Part shown: one piece after another, positions 34,435-45,769 of the stretch
Position numbering within the stretch: position 1 is the first letter of the stretch
Layout of the letters: every line of letters begins with the position of its first letter
Source: Microbacterium sp. cf046
Lineage (GTDB): Bacteria; Actinomycetota; Actinomycetes; Actinomycetales; Microbacteriaceae
Direction of reading: 5' to 3'
Assembly: GCF_900114345.1 (NCBI RefSeq)
Contig: NZ_FOZJ01000001.1
Span: 1,306,796-1,364,373, forward strand
Length of the DNA: 57,578 bases
Notes under the pieces: model-generated
Database searches by the model: none
The model's input: only the letters and a program-made list of their open reading frames with translations
Told to the model about the DNA's origin: nothing
Made by a program: the position numbers and the translations under genes

Positions 34435-35603
34435 CGCCTTCGACCCTCGACGCCTGGCGCCGCCTGCCCCCGTGGGTGCAGGACCCGCTGTCGATCGCGA
34501 TCGCCACCGCGCGCGGCGAGCGGGTTCCGCCTCCGCCGAGGCTGCGCGACGCCCGCGTGCGCCTGATGATCGCCCCTGCCAACTATGCCGGACAGGGTTT
34601 CCGCTGGGCGCGCGCCGTGGAGGCGAACCCGGATGTCGCGGCGATGAACATGGTGTACGACTCGATCAATCCGTTCGGCTACCCCGCCGACTACCCGGTG
34701 CCGGGTCGCATCGCCGGGCACTCGCACCGCTGGCAGCGCAACCAGCTCGAGGCGCTGCGGACCGGGTTCACCCACATGCTGATCGAGGCCGAGATGAAGC
34801 CGCTGGGCAGCATGCTCGGTGGGGACGTGCTTGCCCAGGCGCGCGCCATCCGCGACGGCGGGGTTCGCATCGGGATGATCTGCCACGGATCCGACGCGCG
34901 TCTGCCGTCGCGCCACGCGGCCGCCGACGAGTGGTCGCCGTTCCACAACGACGACTGGGTGCCGGTGGCCCAGCTCGAGGCTGTCGTGCAGGGAAACCTC
35001 GATGTCCTCGCCGAGCTCGCCGCACCCACATTCGTCTCCACTCCGGGGCTGCTGCTGGATGTCCCCACGGCGCACCTGCTTCCCGTCGTGATCGACCCCG
35101 AGGCGTGGGCGACCACGGCACCGGTCCTCGAACGAGACCGCCCTCGTGTGGTGCACGTGCCCTCCAATCCGCTGGTGAAGGGCACCGCCGAGATCACCCC
35201 CGTCCTGGAGCGGCTGCACGCCGACGGAGTGATCGAGTACGTCTCGGTCTCGGGCGTCGGCCACGCTGAGATGCCGGCGATATTCGCGGGCGCCGACATC
35301 GTCGTGGATCAGTTCCGGCTCGGCGACTACGGGGTCGCGGCCTGCGAGGCCATGGCCGCCGGCCGCCTGGTGGTCTCGCACGTCAGCGAACAGGCGCGTG
35401 AGGCCGTGTGCGCCGAGACCGGTCAAGATCTGCCGATCGCCCAGGCGACCATCGCGTCGCTCGAGACCGCGCTGCGCGGCATCCTGGAGGACCGCATGTC
35501 GTGGCGCGCGTACGCGGCACGCGGCCCCGCGTTCGTCCGCGCCGTCCACGACGGCGCCGCGTCGCGTCGCGTGCTCGAGCAGCGCTTCCTGTTTTCTGAC
35601 TGA
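34431..35603 (+). CDS. GT-B-like protein of the 'NYAxQG' family, paralogue 3
   Basis: A 390-residue family member with MIAPANYAGQGFRWARAV, FTHMLIEAEMKPL, ICHGSDARLPSRH, HVPSNPLVKGTAEITP, VSGVGHAEMPAIFAGAD and VDQFRLGDYGVAACEAMAAGR. It is closer to paralogue 2 than to paralogue 1. Its start overlaps the previous stop (GTGA). Its TGA stop abuts, with no base between, the stop of the opposing gene, the two forming the palindrome TGATCA. It closes the operon that starts near 24 kb. Confidence 0.76.
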   Translation: MTPSTLDAWRRLPPWVQDPLSIAIATARGERVPPPPRLRDARVRLMIAPANYAGQGFRWARAVEANPDVAAMNMVYDSINPFGYPADYPVPGRIAGHSHRWQRNQLEALRTGFTHMLIEAEMKPLGSMLGGDVLAQARAIRDGGVRIGMICHGSDARLPSRHAAADEWSPFHNDDWVPVAQLEAVVQGNLDVLAELAAPTFVSTPGLLLDVPTAHLLPVVIDPEAWATTAPVLERDRPRVVHVPSNPLVKGTAEITPVLERLHADGVIEYVSVSGVGHAEMPAIFAGADIVVDQFRLGDYGVAACEAMAAGRLVVSHVSEQAREAVCAETGQDLPIAQATIASLETALRGILEDRMSWRAYAARGPAFVRAVHDGAASRRVLEQRFLFSD

Positions 35604-36680
35604 TCAGCGCAGCATCGCCGCAGACGCTGCGGCGAAGCGCAGCGGCCCCTCCCGATCGAGCAGGGCGAGCGGATGCCGCGGCACGAGGTTGCCGGGAGCG
35701 GCCCGGCGCAGGCGCCGTTGCGCCAGCGAGATGAGCGTCGCCGGCGCCGAACCGCGGTCGGCGCACGCGTCGAGCAGCCGGCGGTCGATGATCGACAAGG
35801 ACTGCTCTGCGCTCGGCGCGCCGCGCCGCAGCTCCTCGACCGTGCGTGCCAGGGCTGCGTGATCCTCCGGAGTCCACTCCGCAGGATCCCGCCGATTGGC
35901 GACGGCGCCGAACACGTGGATGCGGATTGTCTTGATCACGATCGCGCGCCTCGCGTCCGCGTTCAGCCCGGCGAACCACTCCCCGCCGATCAGCAGGTTC
36001 ACCGCGGCGAGGTCATCCGCAACCGGACGGGTCGCGAGCGTCGCACGGGAGCGGGCATCGCCGTGCACGATGTACGCAGGCAGGCCGCCGCCGTAGGCGA
36101 TGGTCCGTGCGGCGAACCAGGCGCGGACGCCGTACTCGAGGTCCTCGCCGCTGGCCAGGCCGGGCGTGAACCGCAGCGAGCCGAGCGCGGAACGATCGAC
36201 CAGTCCGAGCGGTGCGGTGCGGTACGCGAGCCGGTCCGCCACCGGGAGCAATCTGCGCCGGTGGGGCACCCGCACCGGCGGGGTCGGGATCGCCCGCCCG
36301 CCCGCGTGGCGCAGGCGCGGGATCACGGCATCCGCGCCGGATGTCTCCGCCAGGTCCAGCCATGCATCCAGCGCCCCCGGCTCGAGCTCGTCGTCGGAGC
36401 CCATGACGGACGTGAAGCGTGCCGTGGCGGCGTCGAGCCCGGCGTTGAACGGGCCGGCCGGGCTGCGGATGCCGTCGTGCAGCAGCAGGATGCGCAGGCG
36501 AGGGTGGTCGACGAGCGGGCCGAGGGCTGCCGCGATCCCGTCGACCGGCGTGTCGTGCGCGACGACCGTGACTCGCACCCGATCCGACGAGCCGGCAAGG
36601 GCAGAGCCGGCAGCCCGAGGGACCGGGCGCTCCGGGTCGTGCGCGGCGATCACGAGGTCGACGCCGAGCGCGGCGCTCAT
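35604..36680 (-). CDS. GT2-like (GT-A) glycosyltransferase, paralogue of 32070-33149
   Basis: A 358-residue protein sharing LVIAAHDPERPVPRAAGSAL, RSPAGPFNAGLDAAT, SVMGSDDELEPGA, RLAYRTAPLGLV and FTPGLASGEDLEYGV with the product of 32070-33149. The GSDD element fits a GT-A metal site. It is transcribed alone, toward the NYAxQG genes. Its ATG overlaps the stop of a possible 7-codon leaderless micro-ORF. Donor and acceptor unknown. Confidence 0.78.
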   Translation of the reverse strand: MSAALGVDLVIAAHDPERPVPRAAGSALAGSSDRVRVTVVAHDTPVDGIAAALGPLVDHPRLRILLLHDGIRSPAGPFNAGLDAATARFTSVMGSDDELEPGALDAWLDLAETSGADAVIPRLRHAGGRAIPTPPVRVPHRRRLLPVADRLAYRTAPLGLVDRSALGSLRFTPGLASGEDLEYGVRAWFAARTIAYGGGLPAYIVHGDARSRATLATRPVADDLAAVNLLIGGEWFAGLNADARRAIVIKTIRIHVFGAVANRRDPAEWTPEDHAALARTVEELRRGAPSAEQSLSIIDRRLLDACADRGSAPATLISLAQRRLRRAAPGNLVPRHPLALLDREGPLRFAAASAAMLR

Positions 36681-36700
36681 GACCGGTGCCCGCTGCGCAT
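36677..36700 (-). CDS. Possible 7-codon leaderless micro-ORF (MRSGHRS)
   Basis: On the minus strand the box TAGCGT is followed after 6 nt by ATG, seven codons and TGA; the TGA overlaps the ATG of the glycosyltransferase as ATGA. The geometry is that of a translationally coupled leader peptide. Confidence 0.4.
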   Translation of the reverse strand: MRSGHRS

Positions 36701-36706
36701 GCTGTC

Positions 36707-36712
36707 ACGCTA
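36707..36712 (-). promoter_or_regulatory. -10 box upstream of the micro-ORF
   Basis: TAGCGT on the minus strand, 6 nt before the micro-ORF ATG and 26 nt before the glycosyltransferase ATG. Confidence 0.45.
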
Positions 36713-36742
36713 CAGGGCGGTCCGGGCGGACGCCCCCCCACC

Positions 36743-36748
36743 TAGACT
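36743..36748 (+). promoter_or_regulatory. Leaderless -10 box for the 2-epimerase gene
   Basis: TAGACT, 8 nt before the GTG at 36757, divergent from the micro-ORF promoter. Confidence 0.55.
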
Positions 36749-36756
36749 CGGTATCC

Positions 36757-37818
36757 GTGAAGGTGCTCAGCGTGGTCGGCGCACGACCCCAGTTCGTCAA
36801 GCTCGCCCCGATCGCGAAGGCCGCGAAGGCGGACGGCGTCGATCACGTGATCGTCCACACCGGCCAGCACTACGACCCGCTCCTGTCCGATGTCTTCTTC
36901 GACGAGCTCGGCATCCCGGAGCCGGACGTCCACCTCGGCGTCGGATCCGGTTCGCACGGCGTCCAGACCGGGGCGATCCTCGCCGCTCTCGACGGCGTGA
37001 TCGACGCGCAGCGACCCGACTGGGTGCTCGTCTACGGCGACACGAACTCGACGCTGGCCGCAGCCGTGAGCGCGGTGAAGATGCACATCCCCGTCGCGCA
37101 CCTCGAGGCGGGGCTCCGCTCGTTCAACCGCCGGATGCCCGAGGAGCACAACCGCGTGCTCACCGACCACGCATCCGACCTCCTGCTCGCCCCGACTGAG
37201 ACGGCGATGCGCCACCTCGCGGCCGAGGGACTCGCCGACCGGGCGGTGATGGTGGGCGATGTCATGACCGACGTCCTGATGCAGGTCCGGCAGGGCGTCG
37301 CCGCGCACACAGGCGATCTCGCGGCGGAACTCGGCCTCGAGCCGGGCCGCTATCGGGTCGCCACCGTCCACCGAGCCGAGAACACGGACGACCCCGACCG
37401 CCTGCGCGCCATCATCGCCGCGCTCGCCGGCCTCGACCAGCCCGTCGTGCTGCTGGCCCATCCGCGGCTCGTGGCACGCGCGGCGGCGGCATCCATCCCC
37501 CTCACCGCCGGCTCGCTCATCGCGCACGCGCCGCTCGCGTATGCGGACCTGATCGCGGCGGTATCCGGCAGCGCGGGCGTGATCACCGACTCGGGCGGCC
37601 TGCAGAAGGAGGCGTTCCTGCTGCGGGTGCCGTGCATCACGGTGCGCGAGGAGACCGAGTGGGTCGAGACCGTCGACCTCGGCTGGAACGTCCTGGCGAC
37701 GGATGCCGCGGCCATCGCTGCGGCCGTGGGTCGCACCCCGTCACCGACGGACGCGGCCCCCTACGGCGACGGCCACGCGGCCGAGCGGGTCATAGCGTCG
37801 CTTCGCCGGGCGCACTGA
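36757..37818 (+). CDS. wbpI: UDP-sugar 2-epimerase, WbpI type
   Basis: A 353-residue non-hydrolysing UDP-GlcNAc 2-epimerase family member. The N-terminal motif is VVGARPQFVKLAPI (residues 6-19), as in WbpI, while WecB/MnaA enzymes have FGTRPE. HLEAGLRSFNRRMPEEHNR also follows the WbpI pattern. WbpI converts UDP-2,3-diacetamido-glucuronate to UDP-ManNAc3NAcA, exactly the step needed after the WbpB/E/D-like genes at 24-27 kb. The rest of the fold is complete (VYGDTNSTLA, DSGGLQKEAF, VREETEWVETV). It is transcribed alone and its 3' end overlaps the convergent acyltransferase gene by 29 nt. Confidence 0.88.
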   Translation: MKVLSVVGARPQFVKLAPIAKAAKADGVDHVIVHTGQHYDPLLSDVFFDELGIPEPDVHLGVGSGSHGVQTGAILAALDGVIDAQRPDWVLVYGDTNSTLAAAVSAVKMHIPVAHLEAGLRSFNRRMPEEHNRVLTDHASDLLLAPTETAMRHLAAEGLADRAVMVGDVMTDVLMQVRQGVAAHTGDLAAELGLEPGRYRVATVHRAENTDDPDRLRAIIAALAGLDQPVVLLAHPRLVARAAAASIPLTAGSLIAHAPLAYADLIAAVSGSAGVITDSGGLQKEAFLLRVPCITVREETEWVETVDLGWNVLATDAAAIAAAVGRTPSPTDAAPYGDGHAAERVIASLRRAH

Positions 37819-38977
37819 CGACGGGCGCGGCCGCTGCGACGCGCTTGGCCTCGCGCCGACGACGCCACTCCACCTCGCGCACGCGGAGGCGGGACTCCAC
37901 GGGACGTTCCAGCCACAGGTGCAGGGCGGCCGCCATCGCGATCGCGATCACCGCGAGAACGGCGAACCAGCCCAGGTTCTGCCAGCCCGCGGGCTGCAGG
38001 CCGAAGATCGTAAGCGCCGTGTAGATCACCGTCGCGTGGATCAGGTAGAACGCGAACGACCACTCGCCGAGGGCCACGAGCGGGCGCCACCGCATCCATC
38101 GCGCGGAGCCGGCCATCTCGCGCGTGGATGTCGAGACGATCAGCACGCCGAAGAGGATCGTCATCGCCGCCGGCAGCCCGGTCGCCACGATCGCGAACAG
38201 CCGTGTTCCCGGCATGTAGTGCTCGGTGAGCACGAACGTGGCGCACACCGCGGCGATCGCCAGCGTGGGGACCAACGGGTGCAGCCGCAGTCGCCACCCC
38301 TGGCGGCACGCCCATGCGAGGCACATTCCGAGGATGAACTCGTTGACGCGCAGGATCGGCAGGGGCAGCCACGCCACCCATCCGCTCGGATCCAGGAGGA
38401 TGTCGATCCGGATGCCGATCGTGACGAGGGCGACGACGCCGGCGGCTATGAGTGCGCCGCGACGCGAGAGCGGCGTGAGCGCCTTGGCGAGGAACGGATG
38501 CAGTGCGTAGAAGAACGCCTCGACGGTGAGCGTCCACGCCGCGGGGTTGCCCGAGAACAGGATGACGGGATCCCTCGACCAGCCCTGCAGCAGCACGAAC
38601 GAAAGCGCGAGGATGCCGATGTTGACCGGCTTCACCCACCAGTCGGCGGGATCGGGCGTGAAGCTGTAGAACACCGGGATCGCGAGCAGCAGGGTGACGA
38701 AGTGCAGCGGGTAGATGCGCGCGAACCGTCGCCAGTAGAACGTCGACTTCAGCGTTCCCGGCTTGAGGGACCAGGTGAGCACGAATCCCGAGAGCACGAA
38801 GAAGAAGGCGACGCCGTAATCGCCCAGGCGCAGCACGGAGTCCACGGCCGGCACGAGCGGGGCGAAGACGAGCATGTGGAAGCCGAAGACGGCGAAGGCG
38901 GCCCACCACCGCAATCCGGTGATCGCGTCGAGCCGGGGGGCGTGAGCGGCCTCGCGGGGGTTCGCTGCAAGGTCCAC
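37790..38977 (-). CDS. Acyltransferase 3 (OafA/WecH-like) membrane acetylase, copy 1
   Basis: A 395-residue membrane protein with about ten helices. It carries the family start RLDAITGLRWWAAFAVFGFHML with the catalytic-type histidine, then LSGFVLTWS and the R-rich FYWRRFARIYPLHF. Such enzymes pass acyl groups, usually acetyl, to surface sugars. The GTG at 38977 is chosen because a TAGACT box lies 8 nt upstream; a GTG two codons earlier would be only 2 nt from the box. The C-terminal tail is basic and cytoplasmic. Confidence 0.88.
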   Translation of the reverse strand: MDLAANPREAAHAPRLDAITGLRWWAAFAVFGFHMLVFAPLVPAVDSVLRLGDYGVAFFFVLSGFVLTWSLKPGTLKSTFYWRRFARIYPLHFVTLLLAIPVFYSFTPDPADWWVKPVNIGILALSFVLLQGWSRDPVILFSGNPAAWTLTVEAFFYALHPFLAKALTPLSRRGALIAAGVVALVTIGIRIDILLDPSGWVAWLPLPILRVNEFILGMCLAWACRQGWRLRLHPLVPTLAIAAVCATFVLTEHYMPGTRLFAIVATGLPAAMTILFGVLIVSTSTREMAGSARWMRWRPLVALGEWSFAFYLIHATVIYTALTIFGLQPAGWQNLGWFAVLAVIAIAMAAALHLWLERPVESRLRVREVEWRRRREAKRVAAAAPVVSAPGEATL

Positions 38978-38985
38978 GGGCACCG

Positions 38986-38991
38986 AGTCTA
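38986..38991 (-). promoter_or_regulatory. Leaderless -10 box for the acyltransferase
   Basis: TAGACT on the minus strand, 8 nt before the GTG at 38977; it sets the start of this gene. Confidence 0.5.
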
Positions 38992-39043
38992 CCGGCGGTG
39001 CGTCCGCCGCCCTGGCGGCGCCGGGGCGCGGTGCGCCGCCGCC

Positions 39044-39049
39044 TAGACT
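39044..39049 (+). promoter_or_regulatory. Leaderless -10 box for the UDP-sugar dehydrogenase
   Basis: TAGACT, 6 nt before the ATG at 39056; back-to-back with the box of the divergent acyltransferase. Confidence 0.55.
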
Positions 39050-39055
39050 TGTCCG

Positions 39056-40348
39056 ATGCGTATCGCAGTCGTCGCGCTCGGCAAGATCGGGCTTCCCCTC
39101 GCAGTTCAATTCGCCGCATCCGGTCACGAGGTGATCGGCGTCGACGTGTCGAAGGCGACGGTGGATGCCGTCAACGGGCTCACCGAGAGCTACCCCCACG
39201 AGGCCGGCCTCGCCGACGGCCTCCGCGCGGCGCGCGAGACGGGCAGGCTCCGGGCGACCACGGAGTACGGCGATGCGGTGCCCGGTGCCGATGTGGTCGT
39301 GGTCGTCGTGCCGCTCATGGTCGATGACACGACCTGGGAACCCGATTTCACCTGGATGGACGACGCGACGGCCTCGATCGCGCAGCACCTCACCGCGGGG
39401 ACCCTGGTCTCGTACGAGACCACCCTGCCCGTGGGCACCACGCGTGGGCGGTGGAAGCCCATGCTCGAGCAGGGTTCCGGGCTGGCCGAGGGCAGCGACT
39501 TCCACGTCGCCTTCTCGCCCGAACGGGTGCTCACCGGCCGGGTCTTCGCCGATCTGCGCAAGTACCCCAAGCTCATCGGCGGACTCACCGAGGCGGGCGC
39601 CGCACGGGCCAGGGACTTCTACGAGGCTGTCCTGGAGTTCGACGAGCGCCCCGATCTTCCCCGCGCCAACGGCGTGTGGGATCTGGGCACCGCCGAGGCC
39701 GCGGAGATGGCCAAGCTCGCCGAGACCACGTACCGCGACGTGAACATCGGTCTCGCCAACCAGTTCGCCCTGTTCGCCGGCTCGAACGGCATCGACGTCT
39801 ACCAGGTCATCGAGGCGTGCAACTCGCAGCCGTTCAGTCACATCCACCGACCTGGCATCGCCGTCGGCGGCCACTGCATCCCGGTCTATCCGCGGCTGTA
39901 CCTCACGACGGATCCGGACGCCGACATCATCCGCACCGCGCGCAACCTGAACGCCTCGATGCCCGAGCGACTGGTTTCGCAGGCCGCCGGCATCCTGGGC
40001 GATCTGTCGGGCATGAAGGCCGTCGTCCTGGGCGCCTCGTACCGTGGGGGCGTGAAGGAGACCGCGTTCTCGGGTGTCTTCCCGACGGTCGAAGCCCTCC
40101 GCTCCCGCGGAGCCGAGGTCCGCGTGCACGATCCGCTGTACTCCGACGACGAGCTCGTCGCGCTGGGGTTCGCTCCGTACGGGCTGGGGGAGCAGGTCGA
40201 CCTCGCGATCGTCCAGACCGACCACGCCGCGTACCGCGCTCTCGAGCCTGCCCAGCTTCCCGGCATCCGGCTGCTCGTCGACGGTCGCAACGCGACCGAT
40301 GCCGCCGCATGGACCGGAACCCCGCGACTGGTCGTCGGGGCGGGCTGA
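39056..40348 (+). CDS. UDP-sugar 6-dehydrogenase (WbpA/WecC family)
   Basis: A 430-residue NAD-dependent nucleotide-sugar dehydrogenase. The Rossmann start is ALGKIGLPLAVQFAASGHEV; FSPERVLTGRVFADL and AEMAKLAETTYRDVNI (Lys220) belong to the active site, and the catalytic cysteine is Cys274 in AVGGHCIPVYP. This pattern is that of UDP-GlcNAc/ManNAc dehydrogenases rather than UDP-glucose dehydrogenases. With WbpB/D/E/I-like genes in the same locus, oxidation of UDP-GlcNAc to UDP-GlcNAcA is the likely role; a WecC role would need a WecB enzyme, which is not seen. It converges on the rml operon with a 9-nt gap. Confidence 0.88.
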   Translation: MRIAVVALGKIGLPLAVQFAASGHEVIGVDVSKATVDAVNGLTESYPHEAGLADGLRAARETGRLRATTEYGDAVPGADVVVVVVPLMVDDTTWEPDFTWMDDATASIAQHLTAGTLVSYETTLPVGTTRGRWKPMLEQGSGLAEGSDFHVAFSPERVLTGRVFADLRKYPKLIGGLTEAGAARARDFYEAVLEFDERPDLPRANGVWDLGTAEAAEMAKLAETTYRDVNIGLANQFALFAGSNGIDVYQVIEACNSQPFSHIHRPGIAVGGHCIPVYPRLYLTTDPDADIIRTARNLNASMPERLVSQAAGILGDLSGMKAVVLGASYRGGVKETAFSGVFPTVEALRSRGAEVRVHDPLYSDDELVALGFAPYGLGEQVDLAIVQTDHAAYRALEPAQLPGIRLLVDGRNATDAAAWTGTPRLVVGAG

Positions 40349-40357
40349 TCGCCGCGG

Positions 40358-41776
40358 CTAGAGTCCGGCGCGTGCGACGTAGGTCGCGAGGGAGGCGTCC
40401 CAGTGCTCCGGTGTGAAACCGGTTGCGCTGATCTTGCCGTTCTCCAGCTCGCTGTTGCGCGGGCGTGGAGCCACCGGCGCGGTCGCGGCGGCGAAATACT
40501 CATCGGTTGACACACCGGTGACGCGGCCCGGGTCGTGGCCGGCCAGCTCGAAGACGCGGCGCGCGATGTCGGCCCACGACGCCCTCGCGCCCGTCCCGCT
40601 CAGGTTGTAGACGCCGTAGGCGGCGCCCGAGTCGACGAGGTGACGGATGCCGGCGGCGATGTCGGCCGTGAACGTGAGGCGACCGAACTGGTCGTCGACG
40701 ACCTTCGGATCGACGCCTCGCTCGGCGAGCGAGAGCATCGTCGCCACGAAGTTCCTGCCCTCGCCGATGACCCACGAGGTCCGCACGACGTAGTGCCGTG
40801 GCACGGTCGTGGCAGCCGCGTCGCCGGCTGCCTTGGTCTGTCCGTAGACGCCGAGGGGGCAGATCCGGTCGTCCTCACGGTAGGGGCGATCGAGCGTCCC
40901 GTCGAAGACGTAGTCGCTCGAGACGTGGACGAGCGTGATCCCGTGCGCCGCTGCGACGGCTGCCAGCGCCGATACCGCTCCGACATTCGCCGCCCAGGCG
41001 TCGCGTCGGCCTTCGGGCGTCTCGGCCGCGTCCACGGCCGTGTATGCCGCGGCGTTGATGATCGTGTCGTAGTCGCGCCACCGCCGCGCGGTGCCGAGCG
41101 ACGCGGACGACACATCCAGGTCGGCCCTCGTCGCGTACTCCACCGATCCGCCGTCGCCGAACTCCGCCCGCAGCGCCTTTCCGAGCTGTCCTGCCGCACC
41201 CACCACGAGCGTCTTGCGCGGCGGGATCGGCGTCACGTCGGCCAGGCGCGGGTGGGCGAGGTCCTTCGGCGAGATCTCGACATCCGAGAGGGGGATGGGC
41301 CACGGCACGGCCACCGTCTCGTCTGCGAGGTTCAGGAACGAGTAGGTCGCATCGGGTGACCAGTGATCGTTGACGAGGTAGGTGTACGCCGTATCGGGCT
41401 CGAGGGTCTGATACGAGTTCCCCACGCCCCTCGGCACGTAGATCGCACGCGACGGGTCGAGCTCGGTCGTGAAGACCGCGCCGAACGTCGGCCCCTCGCG
41501 AAGATCGACCCACGCGCCGAAGATCCGGCCCGTCGCGACGGAGACCCACTTGTCCCACGGCTCTGCGTGGATGCCGCGGGTCGTGCCGACCGCGTCGTTG
41601 AACGAGACGTTGTTCTGGACCGGGCCGAAATCGGGCAGACCGAGGGCTGTCATCTTCTCGCGCTGCCAGTTCTCCTTGAACCAGCCGCGCGAATCGCCGT
41701 GGACCGGCAGATCGAACACCACCAGCCCGGGGATCGGAGTGTCGGTGCGGGAGAGCGCCTTGCCGAAATCCGTCAT
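40358..41776 (-). CDS. rmlCD: Bifunctional dTDP-4-dehydrorhamnose 3,5-epimerase/reductase (RmlC-RmlD fusion)
   Basis: A 472-residue fusion of the last two enzymes of dTDP-L-rhamnose synthesis. Residues 1-185 form the RmlC cupin with HGDSRGWFKENW and the catalytic base His70 in RGIHAEPWDKW. After a short linker, RmlD begins with the NAD(P)H-binding GAAGQLG (193-199) and continues with SSDYVFDG and the catalytic YGQTK (Tyr311, Lys315). No stop or frameshift interrupts the junction. It lies 3 nt after rmlB in the rmlA-rmlB-rmlCD operon. Channelling of the labile 4-keto intermediate is a plausible benefit. Confidence 0.93.
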   Translation of the reverse strand: MTDFGKALSRTDTPIPGLVVFDLPVHGDSRGWFKENWQREKMTALGLPDFGPVQNNVSFNDAVGTTRGIHAEPWDKWVSVATGRIFGAWVDLREGPTFGAVFTTELDPSRAIYVPRGVGNSYQTLEPDTAYTYLVNDHWSPDATYSFLNLADETVAVPWPIPLSDVEISPKDLAHPRLADVTPIPPRKTLVVGAAGQLGKALRAEFGDGGSVEYATRADLDVSSASLGTARRWRDYDTIINAAAYTAVDAAETPEGRRDAWAANVGAVSALAAVAAAHGITLVHVSSDYVFDGTLDRPYREDDRICPLGVYGQTKAAGDAAATTVPRHYVVRTSWVIGEGRNFVATMLSLAERGVDPKVVDDQFGRLTFTADIAAGIRHLVDSGAAYGVYNLSGTGARASWADIARRVFELAGHDPGRVTGVSTDEYFAAATAPVAPRPRNSELENGKISATGFTPEHWDASLATYVARAGL

Positions 41777-41779
41777 CGG

Positions 41780-45714
<3,935 letters not shown>

Positions 45715-45754
45715 CCCCCGCCTCCCTCCTCGGGGGCGGCCGATGCGCCGCCGA

Positions 45755-45760
45755 TAGACT
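45755..45760 (+). promoter_or_regulatory. Leaderless -10 box for the GT2-DUF2304 pair
   Basis: TAGACT, 9 nt before the ATG at 45770. Confidence 0.5.
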
Positions 45761-45769
45761 GGGCGGACT

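Noticed and set aside
37790..40225. Long minus-strand frame extending the acyltransferase to 811 codons
   Set aside because: The upstream 416 codons are antisense to the UDP-sugar dehydrogenase and lack family similarity; a promoter box and GTG at 38977 mark the real start.
36757..40348. WecB-WecC pair making UDP-ManNAcA
   Set aside because: The epimerase has the WbpI-type GARPQF and FNRRMPEEHNR motifs instead of WecB-type FGTRPE, and the locus carries WbpB/D/E-like partners.
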